A DNA stretch of 64,000 nucleotides from Spirochaetales bacterium (GCA_003252395.1 QKEL01000013.1:189698-253697); one strand, 5' to 3'. Shown: positions 32,542 to 41,935, numbered from the stretch's first letter. A program made the numbers and translations. Notes: generated by a model not told the origin, from the sequence alone.

Positions 32542-33405
32542 GTGCAATCCATGCTCTTCTGGGTATCCAAGCTGATTAATCCCCTCCTTTCGCCCCTCAC
32601 TTTGGCGATTTTGGTTCCGGCCGCGGCGTTGGCGTGGACCCTTTTCGGGGGGAAACGGTCTCAGGCGTCCGCGGACCGGGACTCTGCGGGGCCCGCCGCG
32701 CCCGTTCTCTCCCTCCGGGAAACCCGGGGCAGGCGCTTCGCGGCCGCGGGCCTCGTCGCCTTGGGTTTGCTCTATCTCGCCTCGCTCCCGGCGGCGTCGA
32801 ACCTCCTCGTTCGCATGTGGGAAACCGAACGGACCGACCCGGCGGCGCTCGAATCGGACCCGAACGCCCCCTTCGACGCTATCGTCGTTTTGGGCGGCTC
32901 GGTCAGCGTGGAACTGAGCGAGGGCTGGCACGTCGAAACGGGCCAGTCCATGGAACGGATCGTTGCGGCCGCGCGGCTCTATCGAGCGCTTTCCGCCCCG
33001 AAGGTTATCGTAACCGGCGGCTCGGGCAATCCCGCCTTTCAGGACCGGGCCGAGGCTCCCCTCATGCTCCGGTTGCTGACCCTTATGGGCGTAAAGGAGG
33101 AAGACGTGCTTTTGGAGGCTACGTCCCGAAATACGTACGAGAACGCGGTTTTCACCAAGAAAGTCATGGAAGGCGCGGGCCTTCGCTCGGCGCTCCTGGT
33201 CACTTCCGCCCTGCACATGCCGCGCGCCCGGGCGGTCTTCGCGAAGCAGGGCATCGCGTTCGCCCCCTTCGCCGTGGACACCTCCCTCGACGTGGTCACG
33301 CCGCCGAACGGCCTTTTCCCCGACACCGTCGCCTTGGACAATACGTACCGGACCCTGCGGGAGATGGCCGGCTACGTCGCGTACCGGGCCATGGGGAGGC
33401 TCTAG
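32542..33405 (+). CDS. YdcF/ElyC-type DUF218 protein
   Basis: A 287-residue membrane-anchored protein. Two N-terminal helices (LINPLLSPLTLAILVPAAALAW and a second near residue 68-85) precede a periplasmic DUF218 domain. That domain has FDAIVVLGG, KVIVTGGSGNPAFQDRAEA, EATSRNTYENA and LVTSALHMPRARAVF. ElyC/SanA relatives affect envelope integrity and lipid-carrier metabolism. The start may be GTG 32542 or ATG 32551; neither has a good ribosome site, and coupling to YitT 12 nt upstream is likely. Confidence 0.88.
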   Translation: MQSMLFWVSKLINPLLSPLTLAILVPAAALAWTLFGGKRSQASADRDSAGPAAPVLSLRETRGRRFAAAGLVALGLLYLASLPAASNLLVRMWETERTDPAALESDPNAPFDAIVVLGGSVSVELSEGWHVETGQSMERIVAAARLYRALSAPKVIVTGGSGNPAFQDRAEAPLMLRLLTLMGVKEEDVLLEATSRNTYENAVFTKKVMEGAGLRSALLVTSALHMPRARAVFAKQGIAFAPFAVDTSLDVVTPPNGLFPDTVALDNTYRTLREMAGYVAYRAMGRL

Positions 33406-33479
33406 GGCATCGTTCCCGCTTTTCTCGCGCGGCCAAAATCGGTATAGTATCCCGGACACGCATTCCCGGGGGTTTTACC

Positions 33480-34349
33480 ATGATAGACCGTTCCAAGGCC
33501 GCGCTCGCGGCGATACTGCTTCTTTCTTCGCTTTCCCTTTCCTTCGCGGCCGGAAAAAAAGACGCGGCGGCCGCGGCGGGTAACGGGCCGACGGTTGACT
33601 CCGCGCGCCGGGTAACGGTGGCGCATACCCACTCGTACCCGCCCTACGATTTCGTGAACGAGCGGGGGCAGTCCGACGGCTTCGAGGTGGCGGTTCTCAA
33701 GGCCGTAGACGAAATTCTCCCGGAATACGAGTTTTCCTTCGCCGCGACCGCCGACGAGGACCTGCTCATCGGCATTGAGTCGGGCAAATACGCCCTGGGC
33801 ACCAAGGGCGCCTGGATGACCGAGGAACGGAAAAAGAAATTCCTGTTTCCCGCCCAGTACCTCGCGGTAAGCGTTATCGGCATCGCCTATCGGGCCGCCG
33901 ACTCGGACCGCATCCGCGACTTTGACAGCTTCGCCGCGACTTCGGGAAAACTCGTTCCCATCTCGCCCCAGAGCGCCCAGTTCGCCCTGGTCAAAGAGTA
34001 CAACGCCTCCCATCCCGACTCGCCGGTCGCCCTGGTGCCCTCGGATACCTTCATCATCAACGACGCGTACCAGTGGGTTCTCGAGGGCCGCTACGACGCC
34101 TTCCTGGATATCAAGCTTTCATTCCTCAATTCGGTGGTTTCCGAGAAGGGGCCCTACCATGGCCTGGCCGGAAAGCTCGCCTACGCGCCCTACAAGGGAA
34201 TCCCGACCTGGCCCCTGTTCAACCGGAACGAAACGGCCCTCGCCGCTGCCTACGATCGCGCCATGGAGACCCTGAAGGCCGACGGAACCCTGGAACGGTT
34301 GTCCAATCAGTACTTCGGCGAGAATATCTTCCTCTACGGGGCCGAGTAA
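33480..34349 (+). CDS. amino-acid ABC transporter binding protein (family 3)
   Basis: A 289-residue periplasmic binding protein. The signal peptide (AALAAILLLSSLSLSFA) is followed by AGKKDAAAAAGN, the spirochaete-type linker also seen at 59171. The family-3 fold is clear: VAHTHSYPPYDFVNERGQSD, then GIESGKYALGTKGAWMTEER, and a C-terminal LERLSNQYFGENIF. It delivers a polar amino acid or cystine-like solute to the two permeases and ATPase that follow. A TATAGT box at 33443-33448 is a plausible -10. Long frames extending upstream overlap the YdcF-like gene and are not real. Confidence 0.92.
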   Translation: MIDRSKAALAAILLLSSLSLSFAAGKKDAAAAAGNGPTVDSARRVTVAHTHSYPPYDFVNERGQSDGFEVAVLKAVDEILPEYEFSFAATADEDLLIGIESGKYALGTKGAWMTEERKKKFLFPAQYLAVSVIGIAYRAADSDRIRDFDSFAATSGKLVPISPQSAQFALVKEYNASHPDSPVALVPSDTFIINDAYQWVLEGRYDAFLDIKLSFLNSVVSEKGPYHGLAGKLAYAPYKGIPTWPLFNRNETALAAAYDRAMETLKADGTLERLSNQYFGENIFLYGAE

Positions 34350-34418
34350 CGATGGCCCAGTCGCCGCTTCCGGCGGCCCGGGGCGCCGGAACCGGCCTGT
34401 TGCCTGCCTGAAACCGCC

Positions 34419-35126
34419 ATGGATCGCCCCTTCGACCCCGTATTCGCCCTAACGCTGCTCCCCCGCCTGCTCGCGTTTTTGCCCGTCACCGTGGGCATCA
34501 CCGTCGCCTCGGCCCTGGTCGGGAGCCTGATCGGGCTTCTCGTGGCCCGCCTTCGCCTTTCTTCCCGTTGCCTGCCCGCGGCGCTAGGCGTCGCCTACGT
34601 TTCCCTCCTTCGGTGTACCCCGTCCATCGTCCTCCTTTTCGTGGTCTATTACGGCCTTCCCGCCCTGCTCGAGTCGGCTTTTTCCGTTCCTGCCCAGGCG
34701 TGGCACCGCGCGACCTTCGTGATAATCGCCCTATCCCTGCTTTTTTCCGCCACCATGGCGGAGGTGTTCCGTTCCGCCTGGCTTTCGGTGGACCGGGGCC
34801 AGGCGGAGGCCGCCTTGAGCGCGGGACTCAGCCCGCTCCAGGCCCAGCTCAGGATTGTCCTTCCCCAGGCTGCCGTGAGCGCCCTGCCCAATTTCGGCAA
34901 CGCCCTCATCGCCCTCATGAAAGAGGGCGCCCTTGCCTACCTGGTGGGCCTTATCGACATGATGGGGCAGGGGTTTTTGACCATCGCGCGCAATTACGGC
35001 GCCCGCTCCCTCGAAACCTACCTCGCCCTCGCGGCGGTGTACTGGTGCCTTACGGTCGCCCTTGAGCGGCTGTTCCGTTTCGCCGAGCGCCGGCTGACCC
35101 GCGGCATGAAGGGCCTTTCCTCATGA
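34419..35126 (+). CDS. amino-acid ABC transporter permease 1
   Basis: A 235-residue HisM/GlnP-type permease with about five helices. The EAA loop AEAALSAGLSPLQAQLRIVLPQA (residues about 128-150) contacts the ATPase. It pairs with the next permease to form the heterodimeric channel. Its stop overlaps the start of the second permease (ATGA). The ribosome site is weak. Confidence 0.93.
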   Translation: MDRPFDPVFALTLLPRLLAFLPVTVGITVASALVGSLIGLLVARLRLSSRCLPAALGVAYVSLLRCTPSIVLLFVVYYGLPALLESAFSVPAQAWHRATFVIIALSLLFSATMAEVFRSAWLSVDRGQAEAALSAGLSPLQAQLRIVLPQAAVSALPNFGNALIALMKEGALAYLVGLIDMMGQGFLTIARNYGARSLETYLALAAVYWCLTVALERLFRFAERRLTRGMKGLSS

Positions 35127-35833
35127 GCCTCGATTACGGTTTCATGGCCGGCCTGAGCCTTTCGATCCTCAAGGGGCTTCCCGTAACGATAGGCCTTTCC
35201 CTGTGGACCCTTGCGCTCGCGCTTCCCGCGGGCTTAGGCCTCGCCCTCGTCCGGATTTACCGGCCGCGGGGCTTCGATCGCGCCGCCGCGCTGTGGGTAT
35301 CCTTCTTCCGGGGCACGCCCATCGTCCTGCAAATACTGATCGTTTACAGTCTCCTGCCGAGCCTTCTCAACGCGCTTTCGGTCCGGTACGGTCTCGGCTG
35401 GCGCGTTTTTGACGTAAACCCCTTCTGGTACGCCGTGATCGTCTTCGCGCTGAATACCTCCGCCACCTTCTCCGAGGCGTTTCGCTCCGCCATTCTCACC
35501 GTGGACCGCGGCCAGCTCGAAGCGGCCCTCGCGGCCGGCCTTTCGACTCCCCGTGCCTGGCGCCGCATCCTCCTCCCGCAGGCCTTTCTCGTGGCCCTGC
35601 CGAACCTGGCCAACGGCACCGTCAACCTGCTCAAGGGCACGTCGTTGGCCTTTATGATGACGGTCAAGGACGTGACCGCCGTCGCGCGGATCGAGGCCTC
35701 GTACGGGTATCAGTACATCGAGGCGTATCTGGTGGTTTTCGCCTGCTACGCGGCGCTGGGCCTGACCATCCAGGCCGGATTCGCCCTGGCCGAGCGGGCC
35801 CTGGGCGCGTACCGGCGAACCGTTATATATTGA
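35123..35833 (+). CDS. amino-acid ABC transporter permease 2
   Basis: A 236-residue HisQ/GlnP-type permease with the EAA loop [22 protein letters not shown] (about 132-153) and the conserved [17 protein letters not shown] segment. It is translationally coupled to permease 1 and lies 26 nt before the ATPase gene, so the four genes are one operon. Confidence 0.93.
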   Translation: MSLDYGFMAGLSLSILKGLPVTIGLSLWTLALALPAGLGLALVRIYRPRGFDRAAALWVSFFRGTPIVLQILIVYSLLPSLLNALSVRYGLGWRVFDVNPFWYAVIVFALNTSATFSEAFRSAILTVDRGQLEAALAAGLSTPRAWRRILLPQAFLVALPNLANGTVNLLKGTSLAFMMTVKDVTAVARIEASYGYQYIEAYLVVFACYAALGLTIQAGFALAERALGAYRRTVIY

Positions 35834-35859
35834 AGGCTCGGGACATTCGGGAAGGAACC

Positions 35860-36603
35860 ATGCTTACCATACGGAATTTGAGAAAAAGCTATCACCGCCA
35901 CGAGGTTCTCAAGGGCATTGACCTCACCGTCCGCAAGGGCGACGTGGTGGCCATCCTCGGGCCCTCTGGATCGGGCAAGACCACCCTCCTCAAGACCGTC
36001 AATTTCCTGGAACGGGCCGACGAGGGCAAGATGAATTTCGACGGGATAGAGGTAAACCTCGCCAAGGCCTCCGCCTCGACCATCGCGCGGCTCCGGAAAA
36101 AAACCGCCTTCGTGTTCCAAAGCTATAATCTTTTCAACAATAAGACCGCACTCGAAAACGTGACCGAGGGGCTTATCTACGGGCGGGGCATGAACCCCGC
36201 GGAGGCGAGCGCCGTCGCGCTTCGGGCCCTGGAAAAGGTAGGCCTTTCCGACCGGCTCGACTATTATCCCTCGCGGCTTTCGGGCGGCCAGCAGCAGCGC
36301 GTGGGAATCGCCCGCGCCATCGCGTGCGATCCCGACGTTATTCTCTTCGACGAGCCGACGAGCGCGCTGGACCCTGAGCTGGTGGGGGAAATACTGGCCA
36401 TCATGCGGGACCTGGCGCGGGAAGGCACGACCATGGTGGTGGTTACCCACGAAATGGGCTTTGCCCGCGAGGTCGCCAGCAACGTGGTATTTTTGGACGG
36501 CGGGGTTATCGTAGAGGAAGGCCCTCCCGAGCTTTTTTTCGGCGCGCCTAAGGAAGAGCGTACCCGACAGTTTCTCAAGCGTTTTCTGCCCGTCGCTCCT
36601 TGA
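35860..36603 (+). CDS. amino-acid ABC transporter ATP-binding protein
   Basis: A 247-residue GlnQ/HisP-type ATPase. Walker [10 protein letters not shown] is at residues 34-42, signature LSGGQQQR follows, Walker B is [12 protein letters not shown], and the H-loop is VVVTHEM. It energises polar amino-acid uptake with the preceding three genes. ATG 35860 has GGAAGGAA upstream; a TTG at 35830 is less likely. Confidence 0.95.
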   Translation: MLTIRNLRKSYHRHEVLKGIDLTVRKGDVVAILGPSGSGKTTLLKTVNFLERADEGKMNFDGIEVNLAKASASTIARLRKKTAFVFQSYNLFNNKTALENVTEGLIYGRGMNPAEASAVALRALEKVGLSDRLDYYPSRLSGGQQQRVGIARAIACDPDVILFDEPTSALDPELVGEILAIMRDLAREGTTMVVVTHEMGFAREVASNVVFLDGGVIVEEGPPELFFGAPKEERTRQFLKRFLPVAP

Positions 36604-36629
36604 CCCGCCACCCCGCGGAGCCCTATCAT
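36600..36629 (+). promoter_or_regulatory. putative leaderless promoter of the pyridoxal-kinase-like gene
   Basis: TTGACC (36600-36605) overlaps the preceding stop. After 18 nt comes TATCAT (36624-36629), and the ATG follows 7 nt later without a ribosome site. Confidence 0.55.
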
Positions 36630-36636
36630 CGACCCC

Positions 36637-37464
36637 ATGACAGGTAACCGCAGCATTGGTCCCGTTCTCGCCGTCAGCGATCTTTCCACCTGGGGCCGCG
36701 TCGCCCTTTCCGCCGGCATTCCGCCCCTGGAGCGCCGGGGCATTCAGGTTTGCGCCCTTCCGACCGCCCTTCTTTCCTCGCACGGCGCCTATCCCGGCGC
36801 GGTAATCCATGCCCAAACCGCTTTTATGGAAGCGGCCCTCGCCCATGTGGAAGGCCTTAATCCCCGTTTCTCCGCGCTTTTCACGGGTTTTATCGCCGAA
36901 GCCGCCCAATTCGCGCTCTTAGGTCCCCTTGCCGCGCGAATCCGGGACAACGGGGGGCTTATCCTCGCCGACCCGGTAATAGGCGACAACGGGCGGCTCT
37001 ACGGTTTTTTCGACGATTCTTTCGTGGAGGCCATGCGGCGCCACGTCGCGGGGGCCGACCTTATTACCCCGAACCTGACGGAGGCCGCCCTGCTCCTGGG
37101 GAAGGCCCCCGACGCCGTCCCCGCCGACCGCATCGAGCTTCGCCGGTGGCTTGAGCGCCTTTCGGGCCTCGGCCCGCGGTACGTCGCCCTCACGAGCGCC
37201 CCCGTTCACGGCCGCGAAGAGCGTACCGGGGTCGCCCTCTACGACGCGAAGCCCCGCCGGTTTTCCCTCCTTACCCATAGCCGGCTTGCCGGGGGTTATC
37301 CGGGAACCGGCGACTTTTTCGCCGCCGAACTCCTGGCCCGCATGCTGAAAGGGGCCCCCTTCCTCCTTGCCGCCCGTTTCGCCGCGGCCCGGGTACGCCG
37401 CGCCATCGGACGCACCCGCCGTATCGGCGCCGATCCCCGCGAGGGCTTGAAAACCCGTTTGTGA
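36637..37464 (+). CDS. pyridoxal/pyridoxamine kinase-like protein
   Basis: A 275-residue ribokinase-fold enzyme most like PdxY/pyridoxamine kinase, which phosphorylates B6 vitamers. Visible family traits are VLAVSDLSTWGRVALSAGIP at the start, the LPTALLSSHGAYPG loop, LADPVIGDNGRLYGFF, ADLITPNLTEAALLLG and the C-terminal GGYPGTGDFFAA anion-hole motif with catalytic Asp. Most relatives have VGRLTAVQG-like variation in the first motif, so substrate specificity is not certain. The message is predicted to be leaderless. Confidence 0.85.
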   Translation: MTGNRSIGPVLAVSDLSTWGRVALSAGIPPLERRGIQVCALPTALLSSHGAYPGAVIHAQTAFMEAALAHVEGLNPRFSALFTGFIAEAAQFALLGPLAARIRDNGGLILADPVIGDNGRLYGFFDDSFVEAMRRHVAGADLITPNLTEAALLLGKAPDAVPADRIELRRWLERLSGLGPRYVALTSAPVHGREERTGVALYDAKPRRFSLLTHSRLAGGYPGTGDFFAAELLARMLKGAPFLLAARFAAARVRRAIGRTRRIGADPREGLKTRL

Positions 37465-37486
37465 ACCCCTTTTTTCCGCTTGGCCC

Positions 37487-37545
37487 TTGACGGGATGTTA
37501 CTATCGTCATAAGATAGCAATGTGATATCAAAAAGATATCAAAAG
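37487..37545 (+). promoter_or_regulatory. promoter and repeats upstream of the SPFH gene
   Basis: TTGACG (37487-37492), a 17-nt spacer and TAAGAT (37510-37515). The -10 box is inside a CTATC-N7-GATAG inverted repeat (37501-37517). A GATATCAAAA direct repeat follows at about 37524-37544, between the likely transcript start and the GGAGGA ribosome site. Together these look like operator half-sites, perhaps for the ribbon-helix-helix protein encoded second in the operon. Confidence 0.5.
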
Positions 37546-37565
37546 CCGAAACGTGGAGGAAGAAT

Positions 37566-38588
37566 ATGGTCAAGGATACTGTCGAGACGGAAAAAGAGGC
37601 CCCTGCCTCGAACGGAATGCGCGCCCTGGTTTTCAATACCCTCGCGATGCTCGCCTCGGTCGGTTTATTCTCGTACGCCATCGTTCTGATGGCGAACGAC
37701 GCCGCGCTGGTTTTGGGTATCGCCATCCTCGTCGTGACGAGCCTTTATTTTAGCGTCGTGGGCCCCATTCTGTATTGCGGCCTCAAGATTCTGAAACCGA
37801 ACGAGGCCATGGTACTCACTTTTTTCGGCGAGTATTACGGGACCCTCAAGGGTTCGGGCTTTTTCTTCGTTAATCCCTTCGTGACCGCCACCGCGCCGAC
37901 CAAGGCGGCGGTAGCCCCGTCCGGGACGGATAAAGGCGCCCAAAGCGTGTCGGTCAGCGGGATCAGCGTGCCGCTCTCTTCCGTCTCCTCCGCTCAATCG
38001 AAGAAAATCTCCCTAAAGGCCCTTACCCTGAACAACGACAAGCAGAAGGTAAACGACGCCGCCGGCAATCCGATCATCATCGGGATCGTCGTGGTCTGGA
38101 AGGTCGTCAATACCGCGAAGGCCGTATTCAACGTCGATAACTTCGCGGAGTATCTTTCCATCCAGAGCGATTCGGCCCTGAGGAACATCGTCCGCCTGTA
38201 TCCCTACGACGCTTCCGACGAGGAAAACGAGCGCTCGCTCCGCGGCTCGAGCCAGGAGATCGCCGAAAGCCTCAAGCGCGAGATCCAGGAAAAGGTGAAC
38301 GTCGCCGGCCTTGAAATTTTGGAGGCCCGCATAACCCACCTTTCCTACGCTCCCGAAATCGCCCAGGCCATGCTTCAAAAGCAGCAGGCGTCGGCGGTGG
38401 TCGCGGCGCGCCAGCTCATCGTCGAGGGCGCCGTGGGCATGGTGGACATGGCCCTTTCGAAACTGAGCGAGAAGGATATCGTGGAGCTTGACGAGGAGCG
38501 GAAGGCGGCCATGGTCAGCAATCTCCTGGTCGTGCTCTGCGGCAATCGCGATGCCCAGCCCGTGGTCAATTCCGGTTCCCTGTACTGA
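37566..38588 (+). CDS. SPFH/band-7 domain membrane protein
   Basis: A 340-residue protein. Two N-terminal membrane helices (about residues 18-42 and 46-72) are followed by an SPFH/band-7 domain ([19 protein letters not shown] through the [21 protein letters not shown] segment). A helical C-terminus follows. SPFH proteins form cage-like oligomers on membranes that organise lipids and proteases. GGAGGAAGA precedes the ATG. Its stop codon overlaps the start of the Arc-like gene (TGATG), so the two are coupled, an arrangement that suggests a joint function. Confidence 0.92.
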   Translation: MVKDTVETEKEAPASNGMRALVFNTLAMLASVGLFSYAIVLMANDAALVLGIAILVVTSLYFSVVGPILYCGLKILKPNEAMVLTFFGEYYGTLKGSGFFFVNPFVTATAPTKAAVAPSGTDKGAQSVSVSGISVPLSSVSSAQSKKISLKALTLNNDKQKVNDAAGNPIIIGIVVVWKVVNTAKAVFNVDNFAEYLSIQSDSALRNIVRLYPYDASDEENERSLRGSSQEIAESLKREIQEKVNVAGLEILEARITHLSYAPEIAQAMLQKQQASAVVAARQLIVEGAVGMVDMALSKLSEKDIVELDEERKAAMVSNLLVVLCGNRDAQPVVNSGSLY

Positions 38589-38779
38589 TGGGTCGGGAGG
38601 GAAATTCCGCCGAGGGTAAGGGCGAGGGGGCGAAGAAACAGGTCCCCTTAAGGCTCTCTCCGAAGCTCTGGCAGGAACTGAACGCCTGGGCCGAGGACGA
38701 TTTCCGTTCCCTGAACGGGCAAATCGAGTATCTCTTGACGGAATGCGTGCGCCAGCGAAAAAAACGGGATCGGGAGTGA
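38588..38779 (+). CDS. Arc-like ribbon-helix-helix protein
   Basis: A 63-residue basic protein. After a charged tail, residues about 17-55 show a ribbon-helix-helix pattern: [22 protein letters not shown] followed by [20 protein letters not shown]. It should bind DNA as a dimer. It is translationally coupled to the SPFH gene by a 1-nt overlap. It may autoregulate the pair through the repeats upstream of the SPFH gene, which is an inference. Confidence 0.75.
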   Translation: MGREGNSAEGKGEGAKKQVPLRLSPKLWQELNAWAEDDFRSLNGQIEYLLTECVRQRKKRDRE

Positions 38780-38791
38780 CCGTCGGGTCCC

Positions 38792-38820
38792 TTGCCATTT
38801 TCGTCCCGTCCGCACATACT
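38792..38820 (+). promoter_or_regulatory. leaderless promoter of the YwbE gene
   Basis: TTGCCA (38792-38797), exactly 17 nt, CATACT (38815-38820), then 7 nt (GTGCGCC) and ATG 38828. The start is fixed by homology, so this is the cleanest example of the -10-next-to-ATG pattern in the window. Confidence 0.7.
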
Positions 38821-38827
38821 GTGCGCC

Positions 38828-39022
38828 ATGACGGGACAAAGCAGACAAGACATTCGCGCGGGGCTCCGGGTTTCCATCGTATTGAAAGAGGATCAGCGCA
38901 CGGGCAAGCGGACCGAGGGGGTGGTTCGGGACATTCTTACCAACTCCCCCAACCATCCGCATGGCATCAAGGTCAGGCTGGAATCGGGCTTGGTCGGCCG
39001 GGTTCAGGAGATACTCGGGTGA
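38828..39022 (+). CDS. ywbE: YwbE-family protein
   Basis: A 64-residue protein that matches the YwbE family (DUF2196) along its full length: RQDIRAGLRVSIVLKEDQRT, GVVRDILTNSPNHPHGIKV and RLESGLVGRVQEIL. The function is unknown; the small beta-barrel pattern suggests nucleic-acid binding. Homology begins at this ATG. The stop overlaps the GTG start of the NUDIX gene, so the two are co-translated. Confidence 0.92.
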   Translation: MTGQSRQDIRAGLRVSIVLKEDQRTGKRTEGVVRDILTNSPNHPHGIKVRLESGLVGRVQEILG

Positions 39023-39597
39023 AGGGGGCGCAAGCCGTCCCCGGGGCGCCTGAAATCAGGACCCTTTCGACCCGGGAAGTCTATGCGAACCGGTGGATGA
39101 GGGTGCGGGAAGACGCCATTCTCCGTGCCGACGGTTCTCGGGGCCTCTACGGCGTAGTGGAGAAGGCCGATTTCGCCACGGTAATCCCCCTCGGTCCCGA
39201 GGGCATCACCATGGTCGAACAGTACCGCTATACCGTGGGCGGCCGCTATTGGGAATTTCCCCAGGGATCAAAAGAGGAGGGGAGCTACTCCCCGGAAGAG
39301 CTTGCCCGGGCCGAACTGCGGGAGGAAACGGGATTGACCGCCGACCGTATCGAGGAAATCGGAACGCTCTTTACCGCGTACGGATACTCAAACCAGCGCT
39401 ATCGGGTATTCGTGGCCACGGGCCTTACCCCGGGCAGCGCCTCGTTGGACCCGGAAGAGCTGGGCCTCATTTCCCAGACGTTTCCGGTCGCCGAGGTGGA
39501 GCGCATGATCCTTTCCGGCGAGATCCGGGACGCGAGCACCGTCGCGGCGTTCGGCCTCCTGAAAATGCGTGGCTTGGCCGAAACGCCGGGGGCGTAA
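39019..39597 (+). CDS. NUDIX hydrolase (ADP-ribose pyrophosphatase-like)
   Basis: A 192-residue NUDIX enzyme starting at GTG 39019, which overlaps the YwbE stop (GTGA) and has CAGGAG 8 nt upstream. Segments ANRWMRVREDAI, FATVIPLGPEGITMVEQYRY and WEFPQGSKEEG match ADP-ribose/nucleoside-diphosphate-sugar pyrophosphatases. The NUDIX helix reads ARAELREETGL: the glutamates of the REUxEE core are kept, but the first Arg is replaced by Ala. Activity is still likely. The longer frame upstream to 38743 is out of context. Confidence 0.88.
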   Translation: MKGAQAVPGAPEIRTLSTREVYANRWMRVREDAILRADGSRGLYGVVEKADFATVIPLGPEGITMVEQYRYTVGGRYWEFPQGSKEEGSYSPEELARAELREETGLTADRIEEIGTLFTAYGYSNQRYRVFVATGLTPGSASLDPEELGLISQTFPVAEVERMILSGEIRDASTVAAFGLLKMRGLAETPGA

Positions 39598-39650
39598 GGC
39601 CTTGGGTAGAAAAAATGCCTATCGACGCTCCCTTTTGCCCGCAGAGGGTT

Positions 39651-39656
39651 TATACT
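39651..39656 (+). promoter_or_regulatory. -10 box of the GAF-GGDEF gene
   Basis: TATACT lies 9 nt before ATG 39666, so at most a very short 5' leader is possible. No convincing -35 is seen. Confidence 0.4.
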
Positions 39657-39665
39657 AAAGCCAGT

Positions 39666-40889
39666 ATGGACCGACAACTTCTTCCTCGGCGATTTACCGT
39701 CGGATGCGTGCTCATAATCAACGCCGCCATTTGGATGTCCATTGACGCCTTGAATACGGTAGTCATGGGAAATCCCCGCGTCTTAGGTTCCCTCATTCCC
39801 TGGGTTCTCGGCATTGGCTGGTTCGGCGTGACGCTTCTCGCCTGGGGCCTCTTCCTCGGCATGCGGAAATCCCGGCGCTACGGCCTGATGGTTGACATGA
39901 ACCTTCAAATCAACCGCGCCATCCTCATCGACGAGGACATAGACAGAATCTACGACACGGTGCTCGATTACGTGTTCATGATCTTTCCCAACGCGAAATT
40001 CGGTTCAGTCCTTACCCTAGACGAGAAGGGGTATCTCACCTTCGCGGCCTCCAAGGGCTACGCGGGCAATTACGTGAATAACTTCTGCCTCAAGCTGGAA
40101 GAGTCCTTCATCTTCCAGGAATCGAGGGGCGCCATAGAACGCGCCCTCTTGATCCGCAAAAAGGCCCTCAAGCGGCTTTTTACCCGGTTTTACCCCGATA
40201 CCTGGAAGTTTCAATCGGTAATCAGCGCCCCGCTTTTCGTGAACGGGCGGCTATTCGGCCTTTTAAATCTCGATTCCGGTAAGCCAAACACCTTCGCGCC
40301 TTCCGACGTGGCCATCGTGGAGCGGGTCGCCTCGCAGATAGAGGTGTGCCTCTATGCCCGGGGAATCTACCTCGAGCGCCTGGAAGAGTCCCGGGAAGAC
40401 GCGTTAACCGGCCTTTTAACCCGTCGCGCGTTCGAAGAACTGCTTTGCCGGGAAATATCGCGGGCAAGCCGGTATTCCCAGTGTTTTGTCCTCGCCCTCA
40501 TCGACGCGGACGGCCTGAAGCGGGTGAACGACTCCCTCGGGCACCGCGCCGGGGACCGGTTCCTCATGACGATCGCCCAACGCCTCCGGTACGGGAACCG
40601 AACCAGCGATATTACCGGCAGGTTCGGCGGCGACGAGTTCGTGGTCCTCTATCACGGCTGCGACACCGAGGCGATACGGCATAAGCTGGACGCGGACCTC
40701 GCCGCCCTCCGTTCCTCCCCGGTGGCTTTCGAGGGCGCGTCGATCGTCCCCTCATTCTCCTACGGGCTGGCGAGCTTTCCCGAAGAGGGCGTTTCTCTCG
40801 ACGAATTGACCGACGTGGCGGACCGGCGGCTTTACGAAATGAAGAACCTGAGGCGTTCCGTCAATTCGAACCGGCATACGGAGGCGTAA
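39666..40889 (+). CDS. diguanylate cyclase with two membrane helices and GAF domain
   Basis: A 407-residue protein. Helices at about residues 10-30 and 40-62 are followed by a GAF domain (about 75-235: FPNAKFGSVLTLDEKGYLTF, then VISAPLFVNGRLFGLLNLDS). A GGDEF domain (about 245-400) follows with an intact FGGDEF and DALTGLLTRRAF start. It should make cyclic di-GMP in response to a ligand of the GAF domain. The DUF4256 gene begins on the base after its stop, so the two are likely co-transcribed. Confidence 0.9.
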   Translation: MDRQLLPRRFTVGCVLIINAAIWMSIDALNTVVMGNPRVLGSLIPWVLGIGWFGVTLLAWGLFLGMRKSRRYGLMVDMNLQINRAILIDEDIDRIYDTVLDYVFMIFPNAKFGSVLTLDEKGYLTFAASKGYAGNYVNNFCLKLEESFIFQESRGAIERALLIRKKALKRLFTRFYPDTWKFQSVISAPLFVNGRLFGLLNLDSGKPNTFAPSDVAIVERVASQIEVCLYARGIYLERLEESREDALTGLLTRRAFEELLCREISRASRYSQCFVLALIDADGLKRVNDSLGHRAGDRFLMTIAQRLRYGNRTSDITGRFGGDEFVVLYHGCDTEAIRHKLDADLAALRSSPVAFEGASIVPSFSYGLASFPEEGVSLDELTDVADRRLYEMKNLRRSVNSNRHTEA

Positions 40890-41456
40890 ATGGGCGCGAA
40901 TGCGGGCAAAAACGCGGAGATACGCGCGGAAAGCGTACGGGATATCCTGCGCGCGCGCTTCGAAGGGCATCCCGATCGCCATGAGGGCATCGCGTGGGAG
41001 GCCGTGGAAAGGCGGCTTGAAGCCAATCCCGAAAAGCTGTCCTCCCTCGCCGCGATGGAAGCGAGCGGCGGCGAACCCGACGTGGTCGGCGTTGACGCGG
41101 CCACGGGAGAAATCGTCTTTTACGATTGCGCGAGCGAAAGCCCGGCGGGAAGGCGAAGCCTGTGCTACGACCGCGCGGCCCTTGAGGGCAGAAAGGAAGC
41201 GAGGCCGCGCGATTCGGCCGCCGACATGGCCGCCGCCCTGGGGGGCGTCCTGGCGGACGAGGGGCAATACCGCGATCTTCAGCGGTTCGGTCCCTTTGAC
41301 CAAAAAACCTCGAGTTGGCTGCGTACCCCCGATTCGGTCCGCCGTCTCGGAGGGGCCCTGTTCGGCGACTGGCGGTACGGCCGCGCGTTTATCTATCACA
41401 ACGGCGCCGAATCGTACTATGCGGCGCGGGGCTTTCGGGTTATCCTGAAGGTGTGA
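40890..41456 (+). CDS. DUF4256-family protein
   Basis: A 188-residue cytosolic protein matching DUF4256: ASGGEPDVVGVDAATGEIVF, YDCASESPAGRRSLCYDRAA, DQKTSSWLRTPDSVRRLGGA and YHNGAESYYAARGFRVILKV. The family has no known function. GGAGGCGTAA precedes the ATG, overlapping the end of the previous gene. The length is normal. Confidence 0.92.
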   Translation: MGANAGKNAEIRAESVRDILRARFEGHPDRHEGIAWEAVERRLEANPEKLSSLAAMEASGGEPDVVGVDAATGEIVFYDCASESPAGRRSLCYDRAALEGRKEARPRDSAADMAAALGGVLADEGQYRDLQRFGPFDQKTSSWLRTPDSVRRLGGALFGDWRYGRAFIYHNGAESYYAARGFRVILKV

Positions 41457-41487
41457 GCGCGTTCCCCCCCGGCGACCGGTTTTGCCC

Positions 41488-41898
41488 ATGCGATTGAGCG
41501 ACCGTATCCCCCTTCTCAGGCGGCTGAACCGTACCGCCCGGCGGCTGAAGTCCCGCCTTCTGGAACTCTACTACGCCTACCGGGACCCGGCGCTCCCCTG
41601 GAAGGCGAAAATACCCGTCGCCGCGGCGCTCCTCTACGCCCTGAGCCCCATCGACCTCATACCCGATTTCATACCCGTTCTCGGCTACCTTGACGACGTG
41701 ATTATCCTGAGCGCCCTCTTTGCCTGGGCCCTCCGCTCCATTCCCCCGGAAATTCTGGAATCGGCACGGGAACGGGCGCGGAAGGAACCCTTTCGGCTTA
41801 CGGCCCATTGGTACTTCGCCGTGCCCGTAGTCGCCCTGTGGGCCGTAGTGGCGTTCTTCCTGATCCGCGCCTGCCTCGGCCTCTTCGGGGGTGAGTAA
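41488..41898 (+). CDS. DUF1232 (YkvA-type) membrane protein
   Basis: A 136-residue protein with the DUF1232 signature AALLYALSPIDLIPDFIPVLGYLDDVIILS in its middle and a C-terminal membrane helix (YFAVPVVALWAVVAFFLIRAC). The basic N-terminus is rich in Arg/Leu. The function is unknown. ATG 41488 is the best start, though no Shine-Dalgarno is visible. Confidence 0.88.
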   Translation: MRLSDRIPLLRRLNRTARRLKSRLLELYYAYRDPALPWKAKIPVAAALLYALSPIDLIPDFIPVLGYLDDVIILSALFAWALRSIPPEILESARERARKEPFRLTAHWYFAVPVVALWAVVAFFLIRACLGLFGGE

Positions 41899-41935
41899 CG
41901 TTCGATCGCGAAAAAAATACGATTTCCAAAAAGCT

